Source: Paenibacillus sp. JJ-223 (GTDB taxonomy: Bacteria > Bacillota > Bacilli > Paenibacillales > Paenibacillaceae). From it: a stretch of DNA of 64,000 nucleotides. A model generated the notes under the pieces. It worked only from the letters and a program-made list of their open reading frames with translations, did no database searches and was not told the origin of the DNA. Shown here piece by piece: positions 34,679 through 42,464 of this stretch; within the stretch, counting starts at the first letter, position 1; the number at the start of each line of letters is the position of its first letter. The position numbers and the translations under genes were made by a program. The stretch covers positions 62,001 to 126,000 of the forward strand of contig NZ_CAKMMP010000004.1 of NCBI RefSeq assembly GCF_927798175.1, read 5' to 3'.

Positions 34679-35914
34679 TTAATCGGGAAGGGCTACCGCC
34701 TTTTTTCCCTTCACCCAGACGCCCTCGATTTCCAATGCCTCATTCAGCAGCACGATATCTGCCTGTTTGCCCGGCGCGAATGAACCTGTGCGATAATCGA
34801 TGCCCAGCAGCCGTGCGGGCGTCAGGCTTGCCGCGCGTGAAGCGGCATTCAGGTCAAGGCCGACCTCCTGCACGAGATAGCGGAATCCGCGCACCATGGT
34901 CAGGGTGCTGCCGGCCAAGGCCCCGCCTTCTTTCAGGCGGGCCACGCCCTCCTTGACGATGACCGGCAGATCGCCGATTTTGTATTCGCCGTCGTCCAGC
35001 CCGGCGGCGGACATCGCATCGGTGATCAGCACGAGCTGATCGGCAGCCTGCTTCAGCTGCGCCAGGACGGAAATCGCCGCCGGGTGCACATGGATGCCGT
35101 CGGCGATCACCTCGGCGCTGATGCGCGGATCGCTCAGCACGGCTCCGGCCGCCCCGGGATTGCGGTGATGCAGCGGCGTCATCGCGTTGAAGGTGTGCAC
35201 CGCATGATGCAGGCCTGCCTGCACGGCGCGCTGCACGTCTTCATACGTGGCGTCCGTGTGCCCCAGAGCCGCCGTAATGTGCCGGCTGCGCAGCCACGAA
35301 ATGACTTCCAGAGCGCCATCGCGTTCCGGCGCCAAAGTCACCTGGCGAATCAGTCCTGGATATTGCGCTTCCCAGTCCTTCAGCCAGGATACGTTGGGCA
35401 GCACGATATGGTCCGGATTTTGCGCGCCCGGCCATTTCGGGCTGAAAAACGGTCCCTCCAGGTGCACGCCTTCCAGCTGTGCGTACGGCATTTCGCCAGA
35501 ACGATAGCTGTGCACTTCGCTCAGCACCTGATCCAGGCGTTCTTTCGGCGCGGTCATCGTGGTCGCCAGCATCGCCGTCGTGCCTTGTGTCGCATGGAAC
35601 GACGTGATTTTGTCCAGCACCTTCGGACTGGCGTCCATGAAGTCTTCGCCATTGCCGCCGTGCACGTGAATGTCAATGAACCCGGGCACGATTACGCCCT
35701 GCTCCGGCACGGGCAGGGTGACCGCATCGCGGCGGATCGACGCCGGAAGCCCTTCGGGCCGTCCGGCATAAAGGATTGTGCTATCGGTCCAGGCGAGGAG
35801 GCCGTCCTCCGCCAGACCGTCTGGCAGCACCATTTTGCCGCGCAGAAGGTAAATGGGGCTGCCGCTCTCTTTTCCGTATGCTGTTCCTTGGGCTTGTGCT
35901 CGTGTGTCACTCAT
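34679..35914 (-). CDS. nagA: N-acetylglucosamine-6-phosphate deacetylase
   Basis: A 411-residue amidohydrolase that turns GlcNAc-6-phosphate into glucosamine-6-phosphate. Motifs: PGFIDIHVHGGNGEDFMD for metal binding, HLEGPFFSPKWPGAQ, ALGHTDATYEDVQ, HTFNAMTPLHHRNPG and LVLITDAMSAAGLDDGEY. ATG 35914 overlaps the nagB stop and has GGGGAGG 8 nt upstream. Last gene of the regulator-nagB-nagA operon. Confidence 0.96.
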   Translation of the reverse strand: MSDTRAQAQGTAYGKESGSPIYLLRGKMVLPDGLAEDGLLAWTDSTILYAGRPEGLPASIRRDAVTLPVPEQGVIVPGFIDIHVHGGNGEDFMDASPKVLDKITSFHATQGTTAMLATTMTAPKERLDQVLSEVHSYRSGEMPYAQLEGVHLEGPFFSPKWPGAQNPDHIVLPNVSWLKDWEAQYPGLIRQVTLAPERDGALEVISWLRSRHITAALGHTDATYEDVQRAVQAGLHHAVHTFNAMTPLHHRNPGAAGAVLSDPRISAEVIADGIHVHPAAISVLAQLKQAADQLVLITDAMSAAGLDDGEYKIGDLPVIVKEGVARLKEGGALAGSTLTMVRGFRYLVQEVGLDLNAASRAASLTPARLLGIDYRTGSFAPGKQADIVLLNEALEIEGVWVKGKKAVALPD

Positions 35915-36639
35915 TTAACCAACCTCCCCGCTGCGCGATCCAGCAGCACCACCACGTTCGGATGGCATTGCAGCAAAGAAGCCGGGCACGCCGTCGTGAT
36001 CGGTCCCATGAACGCCTCGTGGATGATGTCCGCCTTTTCCTCGCCGCGCGCGATCAGCAAAATCTGCTTCGCCTTCAAAATGCTGCCCACACCCATCGTA
36101 ATGGCCTGCCTCGGTACCTCATCGATATGATCGAAGAAGCGGGCGTTGGCTTGGCGCGTTTCTTCTTTCAAATCCACGACATGGGTGCGGCCCGTCAATG
36201 CGCTGCCCGGTTCGTTGAAGCCGATGTGCCCGTTATGCCCGATGCCCAGCAACTGCAGATCGACTGGACCGCGCTCTTCGAGCATTTGCTCATACGTCTG
36301 GCATTCCTCGTCCAGATCGGCGGCACTGCCGTTCGGCACATGCGTCCGCTCTGCATCGATGTCGATATGATGGAATAACTGCTCGTTCATGAAATGACGG
36401 TAACTCTCCGGATGATTTTTCGGGAGCCCGACATATTCGTCCAAATTGAAGGAGGACGCCTGGGCGAAGCTCACCAGCCCTTTCTCGTACAGAACGATCA
36501 AATGTTTATAAATGCCGACCGGTGAGCTACCTGTAGCCAGTCCCAGCACGGCTCGCGGCTTCGTTTGCAGCAGGCTCGCGATCAGTCCGGCCCCGGTAGC
36601 GTTCAAATCTTCCTCATGTTCAAAAATACGAATGTTCAT
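35911..36639 (-). CDS. nagB: Glucosamine-6-phosphate deaminase
   Basis: A 242-residue enzyme, the normal NagB length, that converts glucosamine-6-phosphate to fructose-6-phosphate and ammonia. GLATGSSPVGIYKHL is the phosphate-binding loop and LLGIGHNGHIGFNEPG holds the catalytic His. ATG 36639 follows GGAGGTG, which lies inside the end of the upstream regulator gene; the frame continues upstream for 70 codons only as an antiframe of that gene. It overlaps nagA by 4 nt. Confidence 0.96.
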   Translation of the reverse strand: MNIRIFEHEEDLNATGAGLIASLLQTKPRAVLGLATGSSPVGIYKHLIVLYEKGLVSFAQASSFNLDEYVGLPKNHPESYRHFMNEQLFHHIDIDAERTHVPNGSAADLDEECQTYEQMLEERGPVDLQLLGIGHNGHIGFNEPGSALTGRTHVVDLKEETRQANARFFDHIDEVPRQAITMGVGSILKAKQILLIARGEEKADIIHEAFMGPITTACPASLLQCHPNVVVLLDRAAGRLVK

Positions 36640-36643
36640 GTCG

Positions 36644-37507
36644 TCAGGCACCTCCGTTGTGATGAACTCGATAAGACTGCACGTTGTGATACGATTGCTC
36701 CAGCTTGGGAATGAAACGGTCGAAATCCGCGCTGACCATGCCGGTGAACAAAATGTCGATGACATGCAGCAGCGCGATGCGGGAAGCCATGTCTCCACGC
36801 CGCATGCCTTCTTCCAGCGATGAAGTGAACAGCGGAATGTCGGCCTCATTGGCCAGCTTGTTGCTCCCGTAGGACGTCAGCGAAATCGTCGCCGCACCCG
36901 CCTGCCGTGCACAATGCAGGGCATCGATCGTCTCCGGCGTTTCGCCCGAATACGATACGGCCATCGCCACATCACCCTCGGTCAGCGAAGACGCGGACGT
37001 AATCTGCATATGGGAATCCGAGAAGGCCGTGCAGCTTTTGCCGATACGGACCATCTTCTGATAAAAGTCCTGCGTCACGATCGACGAGGTGGCCACCCCG
37101 TATAAGTCGATACGCCGGGCGTTGCAAAGCAGCCGAATGGCCTGCTCCACCCTGCCCAGGTCAAGCAGCCTAGTGGTGTCCGAGATGGAAGCCAAATGGT
37201 TCGCCTCGATGGCGGCCACGATTTTGGACAACGGGTTGCCTGCCACGATATCCTGATACGCCGACTCCTGCGCAGGCTGGGACATTTCGGCGGCCAGCTT
37301 CATTTTGAAGTCGGGGAAACCTTTGAAGTGAAAGGATTTGCAGAACCGGGTAACGGTCGCCGGACTCGTTCCGCTTTCCTGAGCCAATTGATTAATCGTC
37401 CAGCCCGGAACGTCGGAGGGAGAGGCGAGAATAACCTCGGCTATACGCCGCTCTTGCGACGGCAAGCTGTCCAGTTCCTGTCGTAATGCATGCAATATGG
37501 CTGCCAT
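36644..37507 (-). CDS. MurR/RpiR-family transcriptional regulator
   Basis: A 287-residue regulator. The N-terminal RpiR helix-turn-helix contains TINQLAQESGTSPATVTRFCKSFHFKGFPDFK (about residues 38-70), and the C-terminal SIS domain (YGVATSSIVTQDFY, AVSYSGETPETID) binds a phosphosugar, here most likely GlcN-6-P or GlcNAc-6-P. ATG 37507 has AAGAAGGAA at good spacing. It heads the nagB-nagA operon, so it is the probable specific regulator, with paired operator-like repeats upstream. Confidence 0.93.
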   Translation of the reverse strand: MAAILHALRQELDSLPSQERRIAEVILASPSDVPGWTINQLAQESGTSPATVTRFCKSFHFKGFPDFKMKLAAEMSQPAQESAYQDIVAGNPLSKIVAAIEANHLASISDTTRLLDLGRVEQAIRLLCNARRIDLYGVATSSIVTQDFYQKMVRIGKSCTAFSDSHMQITSASSLTEGDVAMAVSYSGETPETIDALHCARQAGAATISLTSYGSNKLANEADIPLFTSSLEEGMRRGDMASRIALLHVIDILFTGMVSADFDRFIPKLEQSYHNVQSYRVHHNGGA

Positions 37508-37523
37508 ATGAATTCCTTCTTTT

Positions 37524-37569
37524 GAAAATTATTTTTATTATATATTTCGTATGTCGGAAAATTATTTTC
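37524..37569. promoter_or_regulatory. Paired operator-like repeats upstream of the RpiR-nag operon
   Basis: GAAAATTATTTT occurs at 37524-37535 and again, as GAAAATTATTTTC, at 37557-37569. Each is nearly self-complementary, and their starts are 33 bp apart, about three helical turns. The position just before the regulator start fits autoregulation by the RpiR protein. Confidence 0.5.
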
Positions 37570-37584
37570 ATTCGTTAATTTCAT

Positions 37585-37598
37585 TGTAAACATTCACA
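37585..37598. promoter_or_regulatory. cre-like site upstream of the nag operon
   Basis: TGTAAACATTCACA fits the cre consensus TGWNANCGNTNWCA except for A at the central G. It lies about 80 bp before the regulator start, where CcpA would act at or upstream of the promoter. Confidence 0.4.
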
Positions 37599-37748
37599 CG
37601 AGGCAAATCAAGAAGCTTACACTGCTTTAGAGATAAAAATTTAGAGATGTGGATTGATCCAAGTTAAGGCCAGCTTGATGGAAGAAGCTGCGTGTTTTAT
37701 AGTGGAAAACAAAGAGACGGGTTCATTCCCGATATGGAGGAACTGCGC

Positions 37749-38105
37749 ATGAACGGGCGACAACGCCAAAAGATCATTCCGTCCCTATGGATCATTGTGG
37801 AGGTACGATCCGGGGAACATCCTTTCTTTTCGCTGTACGCGGTGGATTGGAAACGTGGCGGCCGCTTGAGTTGGGAGGGCTGGGAGCGTCTGGAGAAACT
37901 GCTTCAGTTCCATGTGCCGATTCGGCGCAAAGTTGGAAGCACACGAACGCCGACGGAGCCTTGCGCCAAAATAGCCAAAAAAGCGCGGCATCTTCGGTTA
38001 ATCGAAGCAAGCCACGCAGAATTGGAGCGGTTGTTTTATCGGAAGTTTTCACGCAAAGCTTGGAAAGCATTTGTGAGAAAACATCAGGCAGATGGATGGC
38101 TATGA
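37749..38105 (+). CDS. Hypothetical basic protein, 118 residues
   Basis: Not recognised. A small basic protein with many Trp and Arg residues (SLWIIVEVRSGEHPFFSLY, WEGWERLEKLLQF) and a Lys/Arg-rich second half (KIAKKARHLRLIEASH, FYRKFSRKAWKAFVRKH). ATG 37749 follows GGAGG at 8 nt. It stands just before a gerE-like gene fragment on the opposite strand. The gene style is unlike its neighbours and may be acquired. Confidence 0.6.
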   Translation: MNGRQRQKIIPSLWIIVEVRSGEHPFFSLYAVDWKRGGRLSWEGWERLEKLLQFHVPIRRKVGSTRTPTEPCAKIAKKARHLRLIEASHAELERLFYRKFSRKAWKAFVRKHQADGWL

Positions 38106-38115
38106 TCGGTGATCT

Positions 38116-38155
38116 GAGTTTCTGCATCACGTTCGAGATACGATTACGCACCCTT
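38116..38155 (-). pseudogene. 40-bp fragment of a gerE-like helix-turn-helix gene
   Basis: Read on the minus strand this stretch encodes VRNRISNVMQKL, nearly the recognition helix of GerE (VRNHISNVMQKL at 42587-42626). By hand the two 40-bp stretches differ at five positions. The flanks do not continue the GerE reading frame, so it is a remnant or a short recombined piece. Confidence 0.55.
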
Positions 38156-38265
38156 GTGAACGATAAAGAATGACAACAGTTAAAGGAAAATCGATTAAAG
38201 CTTCTTTGAAAAAAATCAAACGAACGGCGGTGATTATCATGATTTCCAATCGTAATATAATCCCA

Positions 38266-38337
38266 ATCACGCTCAGCCTGTAGATGCTTGTCCCCTTGGA
38301 GCCTCTGCAGGCTGGGTCTTTCCCAAGGGAGCGTGAT
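38266..38337 (+). promoter_or_regulatory. Structured leader with alternative stems before the CSCWWC-protein gene
   Basis: ATCACGCTC (38266-38274) pairs with GAGCGTGAT (38329-38337), CCCTTGG (38293-38299) with CCAAGGG (38323-38329), and CAGCCTG (38274-38280) with CAGGCTG (38308-38314). The last two stems cross, so they are alternatives or a pseudoknot. The ribosome site AAGGGAG (38326-38332) is inside the stems. Confidence 0.5.
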
Positions 38338-38341
38338 GATA

Positions 38342-38626
38342 ATGAAACAGTACAAAACAAATCGAAATCAAGCTTACTTTCGGCACCAAAGACAACGTGT
38401 GATCCAGCGTAAGATGAGGATTGCTCAATCACGAGGCTGGGCCTATAAGTTTGAGGGCATCTTTGCCAAAGGCAAAGTCCACTGCTCATGCTGGTGGTGC
38501 ACCCGCAAAACATATCGGCTTGGTTATTCCAAGTCAGATCTGGCGAAGATTTGCCGCTGTGAGGAACAGGTACTTGCATGGGCTAATTACACGGAAAAAG
38601 AAAAGGACATTATCCTTCAACCATGA
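38342..38626 (+). CDS. Small Cys-rich basic protein with CSCWWC motif
   Basis: A 94-residue basic protein, MKQYKTNRNQAYFRHQRQRV..., with KGKVHCSCWWCTRKTYRLGYSKSDLAKICRCEEQ in the second half. The Cys residues could bind zinc. I recall similar orphan small proteins in Bacillota but no function. The ATG at 38336 (two codons earlier) is equally possible: AAGGGAG is 4 nt from it and 10 nt from 38342. It is preceded by a leader that could hide the ribosome site. Confidence 0.65.
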   Translation: MKQYKTNRNQAYFRHQRQRVIQRKMRIAQSRGWAYKFEGIFAKGKVHCSCWWCTRKTYRLGYSKSDLAKICRCEEQVLAWANYTEKEKDIILQP

Positions 38627-38787
38627 GCTTTAAGGGTTGGTTAATTTCCATTATAAACAATGAAGGATATGATCTTATTCTTGTTTTCGCACCTTCCCCT
38701 GAAACTCTGGGGGATTTGTCGCTTGAGTATTTTGGGTGTTAACGTTTGCTGTAATTCAACCAAACATATTCAAAAGGAGGTGTTAAT

Positions 38788-38949
38788 TTGAATAAAAAGA
38801 TAACCTGGGGCCTACTAGTCCTGGTTATTGCCATTGCAGCCTTTATTATTGCCCGCACACAAAGCGAGACATTCCAGACGGTCTATAATATCTCGGCGAT
38901 CGTGGTTATTATTCTGATTTCCCTTCTATTCTTCAGAAAAAAAACGTAG
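38788..38949 (+). CDS. Small two-helix membrane protein, 53 residues
   Basis: A TTG-started gene with a perfect AAGGAGGTG 6 nt upstream. The product has two hydrophobic helices (WGLLVLVIAIAAFIIA and ISAIVVIILISLLFF) separated by TQSETFQTVYN, and ends RKKT. No family recognised; it could be a small stress or regulatory membrane protein. It is convergent with a holin-like toxin gene 100 bp away, and transcription through it would run antisense to the toxin. Confidence 0.7.
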   Translation: MNKKITWGLLVLVIAIAAFIIARTQSETFQTVYNISAIVVIILISLLFFRKKT

Positions 38950-38962
38950 AGGAACTTGCGTG

Positions 38963-39002
38963 AACCCCCTCCACCTACGTTAACGCTTGGAGGCGGGGGC
39001 TT
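38963..39002. terminator. Hairpin between two convergent small membrane genes
   Basis: AACCCCCTCCA pairs with TGGAGGCGGGGGCTT with one bulge. There is no adjacent T-run on either strand, so terminator strength is doubtful. Confidence 0.4.
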
Positions 39003-39051
39003 CTAAGTTAAATGAAAAAGGAACGCCTTTATTGTGATGGCTTTGTGTGGG

Positions 39052-39156
39052 TTATGTTTTTCGGGGTGCCTCAATGTGAACGATCACGTACGAAAGTATC
39101 AGGATCACCAATGTTGCGAATTGAACCATCAACATTAACGTATTTTTAACTTCCAT
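39052..39156 (-). CDS. Putative holin-like toxin, 34 residues
   Basis: The ORF MEVKNTLMLMVQFATLVILI... is 34 residues with one hydrophobic helix and a short charged end (EAPRKT). Start, length and the LMLM-x2-F-x-T-L-(V/I) pattern match the small putative holin-like toxins (Hol_Tox type) of Bacillota, which are type I toxins acting on the membrane. ATG 39156 follows the very strong ribosome site GGGAGGTGAT. A perfect TATAAT on the minus strand lies about 65 nt upstream. It is too short for usual gene callers. Confidence 0.72.
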   Translation of the reverse strand: MEVKNTLMLMVQFATLVILILSYVIVHIEAPRKT

Positions 39157-39221
39157 GGCATCACCTCCCTTCCGGGAGATTAGCCGACAGTCCTTGTAGC
39201 CTATTGAGTTGTACAAACCAG

Positions 39222-39227
39222 ATTATA
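39222..39227 (-). promoter_or_regulatory. -10 hexamer for the holin-like toxin gene
   Basis: TATAAT on the minus strand, 66 nt before the toxin ATG. No convincing -35 is present at 16-18 nt, so expression may be weak or regulated. Confidence 0.45.
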
Positions 39228-39234
39228 CCCAATA

Positions 39235-39266
39235 GTGCCCGGCTATAAAGACCAGGGCACCTTTTT
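39235..39266 (+). terminator. Plus-strand terminator opposite the toxin promoter
   Basis: GTGCCCGG and CC(A)GGGCAC form a stem with a 9-nt loop followed by CTTTTT. No plus-strand gene ends here, so it may end an RNA antisense to the toxin leader, or the transcript of the 53-residue membrane protein. Confidence 0.6.
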
Positions 39267-39449
39267 ATATACTCGGCTGAACCCAAGTATTTAACTGGCA
39301 TACTCACTCCTAAAGAAGAACATTCATTTGTATTATATGCGAATGAATGTTCGTTACTAAACTAGAAAAAAGCCCACAAGCATCTGAATGCAAGATGGGG
39401 GCAGAGTACAACTCCAATATGTTTAAGTATAATAAAATAACACTTTACG

Positions 39450-39803
39450 TTATAAGTAATGCTTTAAAGATAAGTAAGGTGTCATTCTCACAGCGTTCCT
39501 TAGTAGTTCGAGTACACCTTTCTCATGTGCTATCCTTGGATTTGGAGATAAAACAGGAACTAATTTTTCAACCAACTCCTCGAAAGAAGGAATTTTTACG
39601 GAAGGATCTTCTTTCGCAGCAAGATGTGCTCGAACACACGATTTTAATACCTCTTTTATAGAATTATACTGATCAACATTTAGTTGGTTTGCGATTACCC
39701 AGTCCCACAAACGATATTCTTCGGGATCGACCGCAATTTGTCGCAGCAGCGTAACGTATAGTTCCAATCTTTCCACTTTCTCTTCTAGTGATTCGTTTGG
39801 CAT
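39450..39803 (-). CDS. DUF1878-like protein, 117 residues
   Basis: A soluble helical protein beginning MPNESLEEKVERLELYVTLLRQIAVDP; the LEEKVERLELY start, the central acidic and Leu-rich region and the length resemble DUF1878 (YhaI-type) proteins of Bacillales. Function unknown. ATG 39803 has AAGGGG rather far upstream (about 13 nt), so the start is less certain. By eye the surroundings are more AT-rich than the rest of the window. Confidence 0.65.
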   Translation of the reverse strand: MPNESLEEKVERLELYVTLLRQIAVDPEEYRLWDWVIANQLNVDQYNSIKEVLKSCVRAHLAAKEDPSVKIPSFEELVEKLVPVLSPNPRIAHEKGVLELLRNAVRMTPYLSLKHYL

Positions 39804-40034
39804 AATATCAAACTACCCCTTTTTTATAGACACAAAGAATTAAGGTTTGCTGGATCATTGGTTCTACCGTATTCTCTTGGTTTAATATAGTGGATATCAA
39901 ATACAACCAATCAAAGTTATTCAATCTATAAGTTTGCTCGTACCAATTCTATACGTGTTTTTTCGCTTGTTCCCCATTTAACTCTTTTAGATTGAGAGGT
40001 TACTGCCCAAGGCAAGCTAGCCGGGTCAGTCAGT

Positions 40035-40328
40035 TTATCCCCAGAAATTCCATCGTAATGAATCACCTAACCAAGGTCTTGTTGTTCTGCTTAAAAACAA
40101 AGTGCCTGATACCGAATTGTGAAGCACAAACTCTCTATAGTATCCAATACTAACATTCAATTTAACAGAATAATACCTAGTACCTGGCAAAGGGCTTTTT
40201 CGAGGCTGTCGACCCTTCACCGGTAATAGAATTGTGTCTGGTGTTGTAGAAACTACCTGAGGTGGCCCAGCTTCAAAATGATTATAAAAATAGAAATTTG
40301 ATAAATAAAATAATACACAGAATACCAA
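40035..40328 (-). CDS. Doubtful ORF overlapping a small membrane gene
   Basis: A 97-codon frame with TTG start and no ribosome site, overlapping the end of the next gene by 47 nt in another frame. It begins with a hydrophobic stretch (FCVLFYLSNFYFYNHF) and continues with protein-like sequence (KSPLPGTRYYSVKLNVSIGYYREFVLHN). It may be a real small gene with an internal start, or the second half of a frameshifted gene that began at 40512. I do not recognise it. Confidence 0.35.
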   Translation of the reverse strand: MVFCVLFYLSNFYFYNHFEAGPPQVVSTTPDTILLPVKGRQPRKSPLPGTRYYSVKLNVSIGYYREFVLHNSVSGTLFLSRTTRPWLGDSLRWNFWG

Positions 40329-40512
40329 GTATCAAGAAAATAATTGCAAAATTCCAAGATTTCTTCCACATCCGAATCGCTTGGGCAAAATTAAGGATTC
40401 CTAATGCAAGCACGTTTATACTTGAATCTGTTTTAAAAAGGTTGATTACAAGCATAACCATTACCACTATCGAGATACACCAGAACCAAATTGGAATCTT
40501 CTCTTTAATCAT
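40282..40512 (-). CDS. Small membrane protein, 76 residues
   Basis: A hydrophobic protein with two or three helices (PIWFWCISIVVMVMLVINLF, NVLALGILNFAQAI, NFAIIFLILGILCIILFI). ATG 40512 follows AAAGGAGCGG at good spacing. No family recognised. It lies in the AT-rich accessory patch, and its end overlaps a doubtful frame. Confidence 0.6.
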   Translation of the reverse strand: MIKEKIPIWFWCISIVVMVMLVINLFKTDSSINVLALGILNFAQAIRMWKKSWNFAIIFLILGILCIILFIKFLFL

Positions 40513-40623
40513 GGTCCGCTCCTTTAGATTGAAGGATATCCTATCTGTTATGAGATATTCTTCAATCTAACTGAAATCCCTTTTTTTGATGTATAACTTG
40601 AGTGAATACAAGAACCTTGTGTA

Positions 40624-41082
40624 TCAACCTTTTTGTACCCTTGCCAATCTCTTATCATACATCAACTGCATATACACCCCGAACGGATCGCGCACAATGC
40701 CGTATGCCTCGCTAAACACGATCGGACCAAGCGGCGTAATCACTTCAGTTCTCGGGTCCCCGACCAACGAGTGGTATATCTGTTCGATCTCCTGCTTGTC
40801 CGCCGATTGGATGCAAAGCGACGTGTTATTGCCCACGATGTAGTCCAGTTTCGGCACCATCGATTCTTCCGCCAGCATGATTTTGTGCACCCCGACTTCC
40901 AGGATGGAATGAGATATCCATTGCTCCCGTCCCGGTTCAATCACCATCGCCGGGTCCATTTTCTTCATATCTTCGTACGTGACCTTAAATACAACGTTGG
41001 CCTGCAAATGCTCGGTATAAAACGCAATGGCTTCCGCCCCTCTTCCATTCATCGACAAAAACGTAACCACTTCATAACTCAT
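40624..41082 (-). CDS. VOC-family protein (PhnB/glyoxalase-like)
   Basis: A 152-residue vicinal-oxygen-chelate protein of the PhnB-like group: FLSMNGRGAEAIAFYTEHLQANVVFKVTYEDM in the first module and the C-terminal YGIVRDPFGVYMQL with the second-module signature. Members bind small molecules or metals; the role here is unknown. ATG 41082 follows AGGAGG at good spacing. It is divergent from a WYL-domain regulator that may control it. Confidence 0.9.
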   Translation of the reverse strand: MSYEVVTFLSMNGRGAEAIAFYTEHLQANVVFKVTYEDMKKMDPAMVIEPGREQWISHSILEVGVHKIMLAEESMVPKLDYIVGNNTSLCIQSADKQEIEQIYHSLVGDPRTEVITPLGPIVFSEAYGIVRDPFGVYMQLMYDKRLARVQKG

Positions 41083-41272
41083 TCCATTCGCCTCCTGATT
41101 ATTTTGCTGTGTTCTATTGAACAATGTATACTATACAATCCAAAGGTTTCAGAAATGGATACCATTGGCGGGCATCATAGAAATAACTTCAACCAATGCA
41201 CGTTCCCGGCAAAAATCAAGCGCGACGCAGCCTTCACAATAAACCAACCGCTGCACTGGAGGACCCTTTACA

Positions 41273-42220
41273 ATGATGAAAAAATACGAATCCCTCTATA
41301 AAATGATGAACTACGTATACAAAAAGGACCGCTTCACGCTTCAAGAGCTGCGGCAAGAGTTCGGCATTTCCAAAAGCACCGCGCTTCGTTACATCAAAGC
41401 GTTGGAAGACATCGGCGTGCCTTTATATTCCGAGATGGGCCGATATGGCGGCTATCGCATACTCGATACGTACAAAGTGCCTCCCGTGACCTTTACGCCT
41501 CAGGAAACCTATGCGCTGTTTTTTGCGTTAAAGGGAATTGAACTCTTGGGCCCCCTGCCCTTTCGCGCCGAATACGGCACGATCCGCTCCAAATTTCTGG
41601 AGACTGTATCGCCGAAAATCCAAAACACGTTAGCGCTGATTCAAACCCGCGTTTCCTTTGGAACGGTCAAAATGACAGACAACGCTCCCTTGCTGGAAGA
41701 CCTTCTTCAGGCGGTCATGGAGCCAGCCATTATTCGTATCGTTTACCAATCCCCGAACAAGCAAACGGAACGACGTGTTCAGCCGATCGGCATTTATGCC
41801 AATCACGGCCATTGGTACTGTCCGTCCTATGATCTGGATCAAGGGGAGTACAGAGTTTTTCGCTGCGACAGGATTGTAAACGTCACTGTACTGGACGACG
41901 AACAGCCCTTGGATTTGATCAAAGAAATGGATTTGGACAATCGCTTTCAACTGGTTAACCAAAGCAAACAAGCCATTGAGTATGCGATTGAAATTACCGC
42001 TGAGGGTCTAGCCATTTTCGAACGGCACCACTACCCCAACATGTCCCTTTCCGAAAAAGACGGACACTTTTGCATTACCGGTTGGATTGAACCGGCGGAG
42101 AGGCATTTCCTGCTGCAGTACTGTCACCGGTTCGGAACGACTTTGCTGGATATACAGCCTCCAACCTTAAAACAGGACTTCGTCAAACAACTGCGAGAAT
42201 TAGCCTGCCGGCTACATTGA
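41273..42220 (+). CDS. YafY-type transcriptional regulator with WYL domain
   Basis: A 315-residue regulator. The N-terminal helix-turn-helix is FTLQELRQEFGISKSTALRYIKALEDIG, and the WYL domain follows with GHWYCPSYDLDQGEYRVFRCDRI near residues 180-205, plus a C-terminal WCX-like region. Such proteins bind ligands or nucleic acid through WYL. Two tandem ATGs (41273, 41276) follow GGAGG. It is divergent from the VOC gene, 190 bp apart, and may regulate it. Confidence 0.92.
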   Translation: MMKKYESLYKMMNYVYKKDRFTLQELRQEFGISKSTALRYIKALEDIGVPLYSEMGRYGGYRILDTYKVPPVTFTPQETYALFFALKGIELLGPLPFRAEYGTIRSKFLETVSPKIQNTLALIQTRVSFGTVKMTDNAPLLEDLLQAVMEPAIIRIVYQSPNKQTERRVQPIGIYANHGHWYCPSYDLDQGEYRVFRCDRIVNVTVLDDEQPLDLIKEMDLDNRFQLVNQSKQAIEYAIEITAEGLAIFERHHYPNMSLSEKDGHFCITGWIEPAERHFLLQYCHRFGTTLLDIQPPTLKQDFVKQLRELACRLH

Positions 42221-42464
42221 GCGGCATAATAGCAACGCTGTTTTCAAGCCCGAAACAGGCATGAGCACCCGTATGTAATCTGTTGATCCGCCTTCGTTTT
42301 ACCCTAAATCATGACGTCAATCTTATTAAGAATCTTAGGCGCATATTATGCTGCCCATTTTTAAGTTAAAACTGAACCATCGCGCTTGACCTTACATAAT
42401 ATGAGTTGACTGTATCCCCTTAACCTTGTTACACCAACCAAACCCGAGCAAGGAGGGGTGAACA

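Noticed and set aside
37792-38355. Minus-strand 187-codon frame containing the GerE-like helix
   Set aside because: Only the 40-bp GerE-like piece looks like protein; the rest is antisense to a better supported plus-strand gene and to the structured leader.
39347-39661. 104-codon plus-strand frame
   Set aside because: It is largely antisense to the DUF1878-like gene and has no ribosome site or recognisable motif.
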